Shown one piece after another: positions 7,203 to 7,325 of a stretch of DNA of 7,325 nt (position 1 is its first letter; the number at the start of each line of letters is the position of its first letter). The DNA lies in NCBI GenBank assembly GCA_018713755.1, contig DVOG01000196.1, forward strand, positions 1-7,325, written 5' to 3'. This DNA is from Candidatus Spyradosoma merdigallinarum. Lineage in GTDB: Bacteria > Verrucomicrobiota > Verrucomicrobiia > Opitutales > UBA953. The position numbers were made by a program, and so were the translations under genes. The notes beneath the pieces are model-generated. The model was given only the letters and a program-made list of their open reading frames with translations. It ran no database searches and had not been told where the DNA came from.

Positions 7203-7232
7203 GAGATAAGATTTGTTTCCGTTTTCGGTCAA
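7203..7232 (-). promoter_or_regulatory. Possible sigma70-like promoter for the efflux operon
   Basis: On the minus strand, TTGACC (7232-7227, five of six to the -35 consensus) is followed after 18 bases by TATCTC (7208-7203), a weak -10. The predicted transcript start falls about 15 bases before the ATG at 7181. If used, it would make 7181 the real adaptor start, because the ATG at 7244 lies upstream of it. The -10 match is poor and the position overlaps the possible N-terminal extension, so support is modest. Confidence 0.3.
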
Positions 7233-7273
7233 ATTTTCAAGCATTTTTTTTTTCTGAGCATGAGAACGGAAAC
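7215..7273. repeat. 9-bp inverted repeat GTTTCCGTT / AACGGAAAC upstream of the adaptor gene
   Basis: GTTTCCGTT at 7215-7223 is the exact reverse complement of AACGGAAAC at 7265-7273. The arms are separated by 41 bases, centred on the A-run and ATG at 7244. One arm falls inside the spacer of the possible promoter. It could be a pair of operator half-sites about five helical turns apart, or an mRNA stem enclosing the 7244 start in a read-through transcript. By rough estimate such a match in a 100-base region is uncommon by chance, but function is unproven. Confidence 0.35.
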
Positions 7274-7286
7274 GGCCGCCGGCGCC

Positions 7287-7325
7287 TCATTTGAAGAAAT
7301 CTCCAAGCGACCCGAAGCTGCTTCC
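7287..7325 (-). CDS. Possible C-terminal end of a preceding gene (partial)
   Basis: On the minus strand, the frame entering from the right edge reads GSSFGSLGDFFK and ends at TGA (7289-7287), 42 bases before the ATG at 7244. Its codons (AGC, TTC, TCG, AAA) resemble those of the genes in this window, so it could be the tail of an upstream operon gene. Only 12 residues are visible, so no product can be named. A competing reading is a plus-strand gene starting ATG at 7260 (MRTETAAGASFEE and onward, open to the edge), which would be divergent. Its AGA, TCA, CGA and GCT codons are less like the neighbours. Confidence 0.28.
   Translation of the reverse strand, partial: GSSFGSLGDFFK

Noticed and set aside
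7260..7325. Plus-strand open frame from ATG at 7260 as a divergent gene start
   Set aside because: Only 22 codons are visible, codon use is unlike the neighbours, and there is no recognisable regulator helix-turn-helix start; kept only as an alternative to the minus-strand reading.
1..7325. Search for a CRISPR array, tRNA or rRNA gene, insertion sequence, toxin-antitoxin pair or defence system
   Set aside because: No regularly spaced long repeats, cloverleaf, transposase or terminal inverted repeats were seen; the window is filled by five ordinary genes.

Overview
The window is high-GC bacterial DNA (roughly 60% G+C by eye) and almost fully coding. It looks like ordinary chromosome from a Gram-negative (diderm) bacterium: it encodes a complete three-part efflux system that needs an outer membrane, and it has GatA, which serves the indirect Gln-tRNA route. 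Start codons follow A-rich leaders, not clear Shine-Dalgarno sequences. This and the GatA sequence style would fit a lineage such as Verrucomicrobiota, but that placement is a weak inference.

Left part, plus strand (1-1317): the C-terminal two thirds of gatA, cut by the left window edge just before its catalytic serine. After 31 bases comes a 112-residue protein that I do not recognise. These two genes are probably co-transcribed.

Right part, minus strand (7244 down to 1393): an RND efflux operon in the order periplasmic adaptor, inner-membrane HAE1-type RND pump, outer-membrane TolC/OprM-like channel. The gaps are 51 and 38 bases. Together the products should form one proton-driven conduit from the periplasm and inner membrane to the outside. 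The two gene blocks converge at 1318-1392, where a GC hairpin with a nine-T tract ends the efflux transcript. The last 39 bases at the right edge can be read on the minus strand as the end of a preceding gene.

I see no mobile element, CRISPR array, RNA gene or new gene system. The most interesting signal is at DNA level. The octamer CGTTCCCG occurs 24 times by hand count (16 on plus, 8 on minus), in several reading frames, in genes of both orientations and in two intergenic gaps. That is far above chance and resembles a DNA-uptake, Chi-like, segregation or modification motif. Smaller signals are a 14-base leader motif found twice with one mismatch, a 9-bp inverted repeat around the adaptor gene's possible starts, and a start-site ambiguity in the adaptor gene.
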